Source: Congzhengia sp045576635
Lineage (GTDB): Bacteria; Bacillota; Clostridia; UBA1381; UBA9506
NCBI GenBank assembly: GCA_045576635.1
Contig: JAZNGT010000015.1
Location: forward strand, 62,001-126,000
DNA length: 64,000 nt
Reading direction: 5' to 3'
A model generated the notes under the pieces. It ran no database searches, was not told where the DNA came from, and saw nothing but the letters and a program-made list of their open reading frames with translations. Numbering within the stretch: the stretch's first letter is position 1; each line of letters begins with the position of its first letter. Below, piece by piece: positions 35,291-44,800 of this stretch. The translations under genes and the position numbers were made by a program.

Positions 35291-35312
35291 CACAGATATG
35301 ATGAAATGTAAA
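35284..35312 (-). promoter_or_regulatory. Sigma-A promoter of the P-type ATPase homologue
   Basis: TTTACA (35312-35307), a 17-base spacer and TATAAT (35289-35284) read left. The leader is about 95 bases. Confidence 0.68.
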
Positions 35313-35342
35313 GCAAAATACGTCGGCTTACGACTTTTTTTA

Positions 35343-35382
35343 ACAAAAAAGCAGACAAAACAATTTGTTTTGTCTGCTTAGA
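35343..35382 (-). terminator. Rho-independent terminator of the ABC exporter operon
   Basis: A 15-bp perfect stem, AAGCAGACAAAACAA with its complement, is followed reading left by a T6 run. It ends the aspS/ABC transcription unit 8 bases after the GldG-like gene. Confidence 0.88.
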
Positions 35383-35386
35383 TCCT

Positions 35387-36829
35387 TTATTTATATCGTC
35401 TTTTCAGCCAGATAACAATTCCGGCAATTGAAATAAGTACCGGGATTATTAGTACAAGAGAAATAAACCACGGCCAGAAGTGAGCATTCGGAACAGCAAT
35501 TGCTCCTTCCGGAAGTTCTTTTGCACGAACAGTAATGCCAGCATCACTACCCCTCATCCAGTTAATGCTATTAATGAGAAGGTCTTCATTTGCAAATCTC
35601 GTATCGCCAATTAAAGTATCCATTGTGTTACTGGAACCGCTTACGATAAGTTTGCCTATAAACTTTTCATCGTTTATAGTAAAGTTTTTCCGCTCAGCAG
35701 AGAGTAACAAATTAAATTTACCGCTCTCATCAGAGGTTTTCTGACTCTCGCCTAAAAGTTCAATATTTTCTTTTAAGTACGCATCATCTGACGATGTCAA
35801 AATCGGTGTAACACTTATATCAGATGTCTTGTCTCCCAAAATGGAAAACGCATTAGATGCAGAATATAAAACGCTTCGTTTACTTGTCACAATTGGCGAT
35901 GTAATTTCATGTTCGCCAAGTTCTGCAAGCGAGATAATTCCGTATTTTGCAGCAGTTTCAGATGCAGATTCCAAACGGTTTTTCATATCAACCACAATTT
36001 TATGATTGCGTTCAATTGCCCATGCATCAGAAAGATAGCCCTCCAATCGTGGCAAAACATCGTTTGAAACAAGTGGATCAAAATAAATCTGTACAATACC
36101 GCCACGGTCTAAATATGCATCAAGTTTTTCGATTTCTTCAGGCAAAAAGTCCCCGGTAGGAGAATTAACTATCACCATAGTTTTTGCATCTTCCGGAAGT
36201 TCTTCTTTTAAAAGATCGATTGTTCCTAATGTGTAGTTGTACATTTCCAAAACAGATGAAAAACCGGTTGTTAATTTTTCACCGTGTCCTGTTGTAAACA
36301 CAATCGAAGAAAGTCTGAATCCATCCACAAAGGTTGCAAGTTTATTTGTTATAATTCGTTCAATATTACTGTAACCATCTGTTGAAATATACGTAGAAGA
36401 TTCTGCAACTTCAAGTAAATCCCCTTGCTTAAAAATCATAGCATAATGCGGATTTTTGATAAGTTTAATTGCTTCTGCATAAGGCGCCAAATCCATTGGG
36501 TTATTTGCAAAATCTACCGTTTTTAGTTTAATATTGTTATTTTGATCCGTGTATTCTCCGATAATATCAGTCAAAAGAACAAGGTCATTTGTTTGTTCTC
36601 CGTTAAACAGAACAACAATCTCTGTCTCTTTGTCAATTTTATCAGCAATCTTCTTTGACTCATCGGTAAGTGTATAAATCTCGTCACGTGTCAAGTTAAG
36701 TTCCAGAGGAATTTTACTGTCAAACGCGACAAGCAAAGCATTTACAAGAATCGTAACAACAACAATACCAATGATAACTACGGAGGAATTGATGGCGTAT
36801 TTTAATTTTTTAGTGTTTCGTTTCATCAT
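35387..36829 (-). CDS. GldG-like ABC exporter auxiliary protein
   Basis: The 480-residue protein has an N-terminal membrane helix (about residues 14-35), a large extracytoplasmic domain of the GldG/ABC_transp_aux type (VVIVNSPTGDFLPEEIEKLDAY region, motifs VLFNGEQT and FTTGHGEKLTTGF), and a C-terminal membrane helix followed by basic residues. It belongs with an ABC-2 permease (GldF-like) and ATPase (GldA-like), as in gliding Bacteroidetes, but such sets occur in many non-gliding bacteria. The substrate is unknown. The ATG at 36829 overlaps the permease stop codon (TAATG), so the two are translationally coupled. Confidence 0.82.
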   Translation of the reverse strand: MMKRNTKKLKYAINSSVVIIGIVVVTILVNALLVAFDSKIPLELNLTRDEIYTLTDESKKIADKIDKETEIVVLFNGEQTNDLVLLTDIIGEYTDQNNNIKLKTVDFANNPMDLAPYAEAIKLIKNPHYAMIFKQGDLLEVAESSTYISTDGYSNIERIITNKLATFVDGFRLSSIVFTTGHGEKLTTGFSSVLEMYNYTLGTIDLLKEELPEDAKTMVIVNSPTGDFLPEEIEKLDAYLDRGGIVQIYFDPLVSNDVLPRLEGYLSDAWAIERNHKIVVDMKNRLESASETAAKYGIISLAELGEHEITSPIVTSKRSVLYSASNAFSILGDKTSDISVTPILTSSDDAYLKENIELLGESQKTSDESGKFNLLLSAERKNFTINDEKFIGKLIVSGSSNTMDTLIGDTRFANEDLLINSINWMRGSDAGITVRAKELPEGAIAVPNAHFWPWFISLVLIIPVLISIAGIVIWLKRRYK

Positions 36830-37563
36830 TATTTCCACCGCCTTCTCTCAATTACGCGTACTGTAAGCAACACAAAAAGCGCCGTAATGCTGATAAAATA
36901 AATCATCGGAACAATATTTAACGTGCCCTTTGCAAAGTCAAAAAAACGAGACTGAATATCTATAAACCCTAAAGCCCCATTCAAAAAGGTGCCTAAAAAT
37001 GAAAATGCACCGTTAAAAAGACCGGTAAAATCAATTTTAATCATTCCAGAAAAAGTAAGTAAACTTACAAGTGCAAGCGTCGCGATTGCTGAAATCACCT
37101 GGCTTTGCGTGAGTGATGAAATAAACATTCCCATTGCGGTAAGCATAGCGCTGTAAAGCAAAAGACCAAAATAGCCTACCAAAGACTGCATAATTGCAGG
37201 ATTTCCGTAAAGTTTCATAAAAACAAGGTACAAAAGCGTAACAGAAATTGCGATTCCCTGTACCACCAACCCAGAAAAGAATTTGCCTAAAACAATTTCA
37301 GATACATGTACCGGTGATGTTAAAAGAAGCTGATCTGTTTTGAGTTTCTTTTCCTCTGAAAACATCTTCATTGTAACGAGAGGCACTGCCACAATAAAAA
37401 TATAGCAAACCGAAACAAAATAGTTCGTAAGTATGGTTGTTCCGGATAATACATTTGTAATCATAAAAACAAGTGCAGAAAATGCTAAAAATAGGCTTAA
37501 AAAAACATAGCCCACGGGTGATTTAAAATACGCTTCAAATTCGCGTTTAAAGATTGCTTTCAT
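36829..37563 (-). CDS. ABC-2 type permease, GldF-like
   Basis: The 244-residue membrane protein has six hydrophobic segments and the short cytosolic start FKREFEAYFKSPVGY, typical of ABC-2/GldF permeases. The motif MKMFSEEKKLKTDQLLLTSPV is characteristic of the family. The ATG at 37563 has GAGGAGGG about 8 bases upstream and lies inside the end of the ATPase gene (17-base overlap). It forms a transporter with the flanking ATPase and GldG-like genes. The cargo cannot be told from the sequence. Confidence 0.87.
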   Translation of the reverse strand: MKAIFKREFEAYFKSPVGYVFLSLFLAFSALVFMITNVLSGTTILTNYFVSVCYIFIVAVPLVTMKMFSEEKKLKTDQLLLTSPVHVSEIVLGKFFSGLVVQGIAISVTLLYLVFMKLYGNPAIMQSLVGYFGLLLYSAMLTAMGMFISSLTQSQVISAIATLALVSLLTFSGMIKIDFTGLFNGAFSFLGTFLNGALGFIDIQSRFFDFAKGTLNIVPMIYFISITALFVLLTVRVIERRRWK

Positions 37564-38587
37564 CTGAATCACCCTCCTCTTTTGTTGCCTTTTGATTACC
37601 GGCTACAATCTCAATGTCTGTTTCATTTACTTGAAAAAATGCATTTAAATCTTTATCGTTTGCGGTTACTTCCAAGAAAATGTCTTCAAGCGATAAATCT
37701 ACCGTCTGCATGGATAATATAGGCATATTTTCTTTTGCAAGTGCGGTAAAAATACTCGGTCTTACGTCAAGATTCGGTTCTGCCTCAACTATAAAATCAA
37801 TGGAATTTTTCTCTTTACGTCCCAGAGATTTTATGTATTTTACGCCTGTAATACTTGAAATCAGATCCAAAACGTCTCGCTCATTTCCTGCCACGCGGAG
37901 ACTGAATTTATTTTCATTGGAAAGTGTTTTTGCAAGATTATCAGGAGAATCAATCGCAGCAACTTTACCTTTGTTTATAATAACAACACGCTCACAAATT
38001 GCCTGAACCTCCTGCAAAATATGCGACGAAAGAATTACCGTGTGGTGTTTTCCGAGTTTTTTAATCAAATCGCGAATTTCTATAATCTGCATCGGGTCAA
38101 GACCAACCGTAGGCTCGTCCAGAATTAAAACCTCGGGATTTCCGACCATTGCCTGTGCAAGTCCTACTCTCTGCTTGTATCCTTTTGATAGGTTTGCGAT
38201 AACTCTGCCTTTTACACTTGTTATCTTAACAGTATCCATAATATCTGTAAGGTGTTTATTTTTATCTTTTTCGTTTACTTTTTTAAGGTCATATACAAAA
38301 CTTAAATATTCTGATACGGTCATATCCGTATAAAGCGGCGGAAGTTCCGGAAGATATCCGATTTTCTTTTTTGCTTCCACAGGGTTTTCTAAGATATCAA
38401 TACCGCCAATTAAAACTTCACCCTCTGTTGCAGAGAGATAGCCGGTTAAAATATTCATCGTAGTTGATTTTCCTGCGCCATTCGGGCCTAAAAGACCTAA
38501 AATTTCACCCTGTTTTACTTTAAAAGAAATGTTATCTACCGCAAGTTTTTTCCCATATTTCTTTGTTAAATTGCGTATTTCAATCAT
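37547..38587 (-). CDS. ABC transporter ATPase, GldA-like
   Basis: The 346-residue nucleotide-binding protein has Walker A GLLGPNGAGKST, the Q-loop GYLPE, the signature LSKGYKQRVGLAQAM and Walker B VLILDEPTVGLDP with switch His (ILSSHILQE). A C-terminal extension (residues about 230-346) is longer than in short ABC-2 ATPases and is seen in GldA-type members. The ATG at 38587 has AGGAGG 6 bases upstream, so the longer in-frame extension, which runs into a hairpin, is rejected. It powers the adjacent permease. Confidence 0.9.
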   Translation of the reverse strand: MIEIRNLTKKYGKKLAVDNISFKVKQGEILGLLGPNGAGKSTTMNILTGYLSATEGEVLIGGIDILENPVEAKKKIGYLPELPPLYTDMTVSEYLSFVYDLKKVNEKDKNKHLTDIMDTVKITSVKGRVIANLSKGYKQRVGLAQAMVGNPEVLILDEPTVGLDPMQIIEIRDLIKKLGKHHTVILSSHILQEVQAICERVVIINKGKVAAIDSPDNLAKTLSNENKFSLRVAGNERDVLDLISSITGVKYIKSLGRKEKNSIDFIVEAEPNLDVRPSIFTALAKENMPILSMQTVDLSLEDIFLEVTANDKDLNAFFQVNETDIEIVAGNQKATKEEGDSDESNL

Positions 38588-38609
38588 ATATGGCCTCCTA
38601 AACCTGATA

Positions 38610-38640
38610 TGCGGAAATATCCCTCCGGGATATTTCCGCA
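38610..38640. repeat. Perfect 14-bp hairpin between aspS and the ABC ATPase
   Basis: TGCGGAAATATCCC and GGGATATTTCCGCA flank a 3-base loop, with no T-run on either side. It could attenuate readthrough from aspS or be an RNA-processing or protection site. It is probably not a standard terminator. Confidence 0.55.
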
Positions 38641-38662
38641 TCGATTCTACACATAAAAAGAC

Positions 38663-40456
38663 TTACTTTTCTTCGATGGGAAGGTCGAGTTTAATGTGAA
38701 GTTCTTCAAGCTGCTTTTCGTCAACTTTACCCGGTGCCTCGGACATAAGTTCAGATGCGTCTTTTACTTTCGGGAAAGCAATTACGTCACGAATAGAATC
38801 ACGTCCGGCAAGAAGCATTACAAGTCTGTCTAAACCGTATGCCATACCGCCGTGTGGAGGTGTGCCATAACGGAATGCGCCCATCAAAAATCCAAACCGT
38901 TCCCAAGCCTGTTCTTTTGTAAATCCAAGTGTTTCAAACATTTTCTGTTGTAATTCGGTGTTAAAAATACGTAGACTACCACCACCGACTTCTGTACCAT
39001 TAAATACAAGGTCATACGCCTTTGCACGCACGCTTGCAGGATCCGTATCCAAAAGTGGAATATCTTCATCCTTTGGCATGGTGAATGGATGGTGTTTTGC
39101 AACATAGCGGTTATCTTCTTCGCTGTACTCTAAAAGCGGAAAATCCGTAACCCACAACAAGTCGCATGTCTCTTTATCAATCAAATCCAATCGTTTTGCA
39201 AGTTCAAGTCTTAACGCACCAAGTGCATCGTAAACCACTTCATTTTTATCAGCAACAATGAATAAAACGTCATTTACGTTTGTTTGCATACGTTCTAAAA
39301 TATTGTTTAACTGTTCCTCTGTAAAGAACTTCGCAATCGGTGCTTTGAGTTCAGTTTCTGTCTGAATCATCCACGCCAGACCTTTTGCACGGTACGTTTT
39401 TACAAAATCAACCAAACCGTCTAAGTCGCGGCGCGAGAATTTATCAGCCGCACCCTTGCAGTTAATTGCACGCACGCTGCCGCCGCTTTTTACAATATCT
39501 GCGAACGCTTTAAAATCACTGTCTTTCACAAGATCAGAAATATCAACAAGTTCTAAACCGAATCTCGTATCCGGTTTATCGGAACCAAAGCGGTCCATTG
39601 CTTCCTGATACGTAATTCTGCGGAAAGGTGTTTTAAGGTCAACACCTTTGATTTCTTTAAAGATGCGCTTCATCAAGCCTTCGTTTACACTCATAACATC
39701 GTCTTCGTTCACAAAGGACATTTCAAGGTCAATCTGTGTGAATTCAGGTTGTCTGTCTGCACGCAGGTCTTCGTCACGGAAACATTTTACAATCTGGAAA
39801 TAGCGGTCCATACCGGAAAGCATTAAAAGCTGCTTATAAAGCTGCGGTGACTGCGGAAGCGCGTAAAATGAACCAGGGTGAACGCGGCTGGGCACAAGAT
39901 AGTCTCTTGCACCTTCAGGAGTTGATTTTTGGAGCATCGGCGTTTCAATTTCTAAGAAACCATTTTCATCATAATAATCACGCACGATTTTGCACACGTT
40001 ATGACGAAGTTCCATAAGACGCTGCATATCCGGTCTTCTTAAATCGAGATATCTGTATTTTAATCTTACGTCTTCTCTTACATCACTGTTTTCTTCAATG
40101 TAAATCGGAGGTGTTTCAGCCTTTGACAAAATGCGAAGTTCCGTAAGTGCAATTTCGATTTCGCCGGTTTTCATTTTGTTGTTTATCGCTTCGGGCGCAC
40201 GATTTACTATCGTACCAACGGCTGCCAAAACAAATTCATTACGTACCATTTCGGCTTTGTTATAGATAGTTTCGGCGTCTTCAAGACGTGTTACAAGCTG
40301 TACAATTCCCGTACGGTCACGTAAATCAATAAAGATTACGCCACCTAAATTACGGTATGCCTGCGCCCAACCCATAACAGTCACTGTCTTGCCGATATCA
40401 TTAACGGAGAGTTCGCCACAACGATGTGTGCGTTTCAATCCAAGCATTGTTTCCAT
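38663..40456 (-). CDS. aspS: Aspartyl-tRNA synthetase, bacterial type
   Basis: This enzyme charges tRNA-Asp. The 597-residue protein has an OB-fold anticodon domain (about residues 1-105, GWAQAYRNLGGVIFIDLRDRTG), the class II core with motif 2 FRDEDLRADRQPEFTQIDLE, the bacterial GAD insertion (about 300-410) and motif 3 GMAYGLDRLVMLL. Length is standard for the bacterial form. It is the second gene after hisS, a common pair in Firmicutes. Whether it also mischarges tRNA-Asn cannot be judged here. RBS AGGAGGAG lies about 10 bases before the ATG. Confidence 0.96.
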   Translation of the reverse strand: METMLGLKRTHRCGELSVNDIGKTVTVMGWAQAYRNLGGVIFIDLRDRTGIVQLVTRLEDAETIYNKAEMVRNEFVLAAVGTIVNRAPEAINNKMKTGEIEIALTELRILSKAETPPIYIEENSDVREDVRLKYRYLDLRRPDMQRLMELRHNVCKIVRDYYDENGFLEIETPMLQKSTPEGARDYLVPSRVHPGSFYALPQSPQLYKQLLMLSGMDRYFQIVKCFRDEDLRADRQPEFTQIDLEMSFVNEDDVMSVNEGLMKRIFKEIKGVDLKTPFRRITYQEAMDRFGSDKPDTRFGLELVDISDLVKDSDFKAFADIVKSGGSVRAINCKGAADKFSRRDLDGLVDFVKTYRAKGLAWMIQTETELKAPIAKFFTEEQLNNILERMQTNVNDVLFIVADKNEVVYDALGALRLELAKRLDLIDKETCDLLWVTDFPLLEYSEEDNRYVAKHHPFTMPKDEDIPLLDTDPASVRAKAYDLVFNGTEVGGGSLRIFNTELQQKMFETLGFTKEQAWERFGFLMGAFRYGTPPHGGMAYGLDRLVMLLAGRDSIRDVIAFPKVKDASELMSEAPGKVDEKQLEELHIKLDLPIEEK

Positions 40457-40481
40457 CTTCTGTTCGCTCCTCCTGTTTGTC

Positions 40482-41741
40482 TTATCTCGTCTTGTTCTTT
40501 AAATATGCAGAAAGTGCATCAATATAAACTTCTTCTGACGTTCCTTCTGCCATATCTTTTACACTTACTTTACCTGCAGTTATATCATCGTCACCGATTA
40601 CAGCAGAAAAACGAGCACTTATTTTGTTTGCATATTTCATTTGTGCTTTTACACTGCGATTTAAGTAATCACGCTCTGCTATGATGCCGTCTAATCGCAA
40701 ATCGTACACAAGTTTTTGCACAAAAAGGTCCGCTACTTCTCCAATATTTGCAAGAAAAATATCAGGACGTTCATCATTTTCAGGAATTAAATTTAAACTT
40801 TCAAGCACAAGTAAAAGTCTTTCAAGTCCCATTGCAAAGCCGACACCTGTCATTTCAGGTCCGCCGATTTGAGAAACCAAACCGTTGTATCTGCCACCAC
40901 CGCAAATTGTACCCTCAGAACCTTTGTTCTTTGAAATAATCTCAAACACGGTTTTGGTGTAATAGTCAAGACCGCGCACGATTGTCGGGTCAACTGTATA
41001 CGGAATTTCCATACCGTCAAGATAGGATTTGAGTTTTTCAAAATGCTCGGCACATTCATCGCAAATATGGTCTAAAAGAACCGGTGCATCTTTATAAATT
41101 TCCTTACACTCTTTTGATTTACAGTCTAAAATGCGGAGAGGATTTTTTCCATATCGTTCACGGCAGGTTTCGCACAAGTCATTTAAGTGAGGTTTAAAAT
41201 ACTCTTTTAATTTTTCGTTATAAATATTCCTGCACTTCGGGCAACCAATGCTATTGATATTAAGTTCAACACCTGTTACACCGAAACTTTTAAACACCTG
41301 CATAGCAAGTGAAATTGCTTCTGCATCGATTGATGCTGTATCTGCTCCTAAAATTTCAACACCAAACTGATGAAATTCGCGAAGTCTTCCAGCCTGCGGT
41401 TTTTCGTAGCGGAAGCAGGGATATAAGTAATACATCTTTGTCGGTTGTGGCTGTGCATAAAGAGAATTCTCAACAAAACTACGTACAACTGATGCCGTAC
41501 CCTCAGGACGAAGTGTAACAGAACGCCCACCTTTATCCAAAAAAGTGTACATTTCTTTTTGCACAACGTCTGTCGTATCACCGACACCGCGCTCAAAAAG
41601 TTCGGTGCTTTCAAACATAGGCGTTCTGATTTCTTTGTACCCGAACGCTAAACATAACTTTTTGATTTCTTCTTCTATTTTGTGCCACCTGTAAGATTCT
41701 GCCGGTAACACATCATGCGTACCGCGAGGTGCTATAATCAT
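40482..41741 (-). CDS. hisS: Histidyl-tRNA synthetase
   Basis: This enzyme charges tRNA-His. The 419-residue protein has the N-terminal class II motif APRGTHDVLP, motif 2 YLYPCFRYEKPQAGRLREFHQFG, the histidine-specific RGLDYYTKTVFE and motif 3 GVGFAMGLERLLL, then an anticodon domain. A CxxC pair (CPKCRN, CDECAEH) lies in an insertion at about residues 175-225 and may bind zinc. The ATG at 41741 has AAAGG upstream. It heads the hisS-aspS operon behind its own promoter. No T-box leader is present. Confidence 0.95.
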   Translation of the reverse strand: MIIAPRGTHDVLPAESYRWHKIEEEIKKLCLAFGYKEIRTPMFESTELFERGVGDTTDVVQKEMYTFLDKGGRSVTLRPEGTASVVRSFVENSLYAQPQPTKMYYLYPCFRYEKPQAGRLREFHQFGVEILGADTASIDAEAISLAMQVFKSFGVTGVELNINSIGCPKCRNIYNEKLKEYFKPHLNDLCETCRERYGKNPLRILDCKSKECKEIYKDAPVLLDHICDECAEHFEKLKSYLDGMEIPYTVDPTIVRGLDYYTKTVFEIISKNKGSEGTICGGGRYNGLVSQIGGPEMTGVGFAMGLERLLLVLESLNLIPENDERPDIFLANIGEVADLFVQKLVYDLRLDGIIAERDYLNRSVKAQMKYANKISARFSAVIGDDDITAGKVSVKDMAEGTSEEVYIDALSAYLKNKTR

Positions 41742-41769
41742 AAATTCACAACCTTTCAAATGAAACACC

Positions 41770-41789
41770 AAAGCCTTTAAAAAGGCTTT
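41770..41789. repeat. Hairpin in the hisS leader
   Basis: AAAGCCTTT and AAAGGCTTT form a perfect 9-bp stem, 28 bases before the hisS start. It is too small for a T-box and has no T-run. It may influence hisS translation or end transcription from smc. Confidence 0.4.
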
Positions 41790-41824
41790 CTTATGATGTC
41801 TTGGCTAAAAACAACTTAAACGTT

Positions 41825-41853
41825 ATTATATCATAATTTTGACCATATTGCAA
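41825..41853 (-). promoter_or_regulatory. Sigma-A promoter of the hisS-aspS operon
   Basis: TTGCAA (41853-41848), a 17-base spacer and TATAAT (41830-41825) lie just after smc. The predicted leader is about 80 bases. Confidence 0.7.
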
Positions 41854-41858
41854 ATATT

Positions 41859-44800
41859 TTACTCTGCAATTTCGTCGAGTCTTAACTCTAAAAGTTTTGA
41901 TACACCTTTTTCCTGCATGGTAACACCGTAGATCATATCGGCAGCTTCCATTGTGCCGCGTCTGTGTGTTACAACAATAAACTGCGTATCCCGACTGTAA
42001 CGCTTAATGTAATCAGCAAAACGATATACGTTTACATCGTCTAGCGCTGCTTCAATTTCGTCTAAGAAACAGAATGGCGTCGGTCTTGTTTTTAAAATAG
42101 CAAACAAAAGCGCAATTGCAGAAAGCGCACGTTCACCACCTGATAAAAGCATAAGGCTCTGGAGTTTTTTGCCCGGCGGTTGTACGTCAATATTAATACC
42201 GCTTTCTAAAATATTATCCGGATCATCAAGTGTTAAAGACGCCGTACCGCCACCAAAAAGTTCTGTAAAGGTGTTTTTAAAATATTTTGCAATTTCATAG
42301 AATTTGGTCTCAAATTCCTTGCGCATCACCTTGGTCATATCGGTAATGATTGCAGTTAAATCTTTCTGCGCTGAAATTAAGTCATCACGCTGACCGCTTA
42401 AAAATTCGTATCGCTCTGAAACAGTTTTGTATTCTTCAATGGCATCGACATTGACATTGCCGAGACCACTGATTTTTCGTTTGAGTGAAAGAATTTCTTT
42501 TGAAACTTCCTGCGGCGTACCAAGGTCTTTTTTGTAAGGAAGTGCATCCGAATATGTAAGTTCATACTCATCCCACAAGTTGTTGATGGTATTTTCAAGT
42601 TCCGTTTCTGCTTTTACTTTTTTCTGCGAGAGTCTTCCCTGCTCATCCGTTAAAGAGAATACGTTTTCACGGAGAGATTTGATTTCATCTAAAATACTTC
42701 TGTCTTTTTCGTCAAACTGTTTCTTTTCATTTTGGAGAGCAAGCGATTCTTCGTCTAAACGCTGAATCTCTTTTGTATCCTCTTGCGTTTCGTCCTGTTT
42801 TTTCAAAATATCAAGGCGTAACGCTTCGTTTTTACTTTCAATGTCCGCAATTTCACTGAGGTGCAGATTTGTATTTGCCTCACAAAGAGAAATATCTTCT
42901 GAAAGTTTATTCATCTTTTCAGAAAGCACTTCGACATCCTTTAGCACGCCGGTACGCTGAATGTTTTGTGTAATAATCTGTTCTGTAAATTCCTGTTGTT
43001 TTGCAATGGCGTCCTGAATGCCGGATTCTTCTTTCTGAATCTCTATCTGTTCTTCTCTTATGAGTGATTCCTGCGTTTTAATCTCATCTTCAAGTTCTGA
43101 CTCACGCGTTTTGGTTTTTGAAATCTTTTCATCCAAAGATGCAAGTTCTTCCTGAACGCGACGGAAAGCCGTCTCAATCTGGTTCATCAGAAGTTCCGTG
43201 TGAGCCTTGTCGCGATCCAAAATCAAAATTTCGCCGTTGTTGTCTGACACTGCTTCAGACGTTTTCTGTATTTCTGTCGAAATCCCTGTCATTTGTTTTT
43301 CGAGCGCGTCCAATTTACCGGAAAGCGTCTTGATTTCTCCTGAGAGTTTCGGAATCTCTTTTTCCAGGGTTTTGATTTCGGTTTCTCTTCCCATTACGGA
43401 TGCCTGACGATAAAAACTTCCACCGGACATTGCACCGCCAACATGGAAAAGTTCACCTGCAAGCGTTACTAAACGTGTACTGTTTTTGTATTTTTTAGAA
43501 ATAGCAATTGCATTGTCAACAGTGTCAATGACTGCTGTTTTTGAAAGCAGAAAATCAACAACCATCTCGTATGCCTTTTCGCATGAAACAAGTTCATTTG
43601 CCATACCGAGATATCCCACTTCGTTTAAAAGTGATGTATCTGACTTTTTCACTTTCATTGATGTAAGTGGTAAAAATGTTGCTCTGCCTGCATTTTTTGC
43701 TTTCAGGCAGGAAATTGCTTTCTTTGCATCTGCTTCGCTTTTTACCACGATGTTTTGCACTGCATTTCCGAGCGCAATTTCAATTGCTGTCTGATACTTT
43801 GCCGGAACTTTAATAAGTTTTGAAACCGGTCCGTAAATCTCGGCGCCTTTTAATTCTCCGCTTTCGTGCTCTTTCAAAACAGTTTTAACCGGTTTTGCAT
43901 AGCCTTCAAAATTCTGCTCCATATTTTCAAGGAGTTTTTTGCGCGATTCTTTTTCATTTAAGGCTATGGTGTTTTCATTGATTTCATTCTTTAATTCTGA
44001 AATCTTTTTCTGTGATTCGTCAGCACTACGCTTTAACTCAAAAAGTTCTTTTTCTATTTTTTCCTGATACGTTTTTTTGCGTTTAATTTCCGCGTCAATT
44101 TCTTTTATTTTTTCAAGGAGACCTTCTTTTTCTCCTGTACGGTCTTCTGATTCCTCTAAAATCGACTCTTTCCGCGCCAAAAGACTTTCGCGTGTGATTT
44201 TCTGGTTAGAAAGCGCAATTTTAAGTTCGCTTAATTTTTCTATCTGCGATGCAACTTTTTCATTAAGCGCCGAAATCTTTGCGTTTTGCTCATCCGTTCC
44301 AAACTGAACACTTGTGCTCTTTTCAGTAAGTTCTGCAATTTTTGCATCAATTTCAGAAATTGTTACGTTCAGTTTTTCAATTTCTGCTTCTTCGTTTTTG
44401 CGTTCCTGTTCCATGGAAAGTTTTTTATCGGTAATTTCCGTAAGTTCAGCACGAATTCGTTCCTTTAAAACTTCGTTACCGGAAATCGTATTTTTAAAAA
44501 TATCAATTTCGCCTTTTTTAATTGAAATTGTCTCGGTAAGTTCGCGGATTTTTTGTGCAGTTTCCTGAATTCTTTCTTCCCCAAGTCTTGCTTTTTGATA
44601 ATATGCTTCCTGCGTTTTTTCAGCTTCTTCCGCAGCATTTTTTGCATGTTCGAGTTGCTCTTCTACGATGGTAAGTTTATCGTCCAAACCGCCGATTACT
44701 TCGTTTCCGCCTTCAATGATGCGGATGGCATCGTTTACCTCATAAATTTTTAAATCTTCTTTGTATGTAAGATATTTCTTTGCTTTTTCTGATTGCAGTT

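Noticed and set aside
41742..41853. T-box or other riboswitch before hisS
   Set aside because: The leader is about 80 bases and has one simple stem without the T-box sequence or specifier loop.
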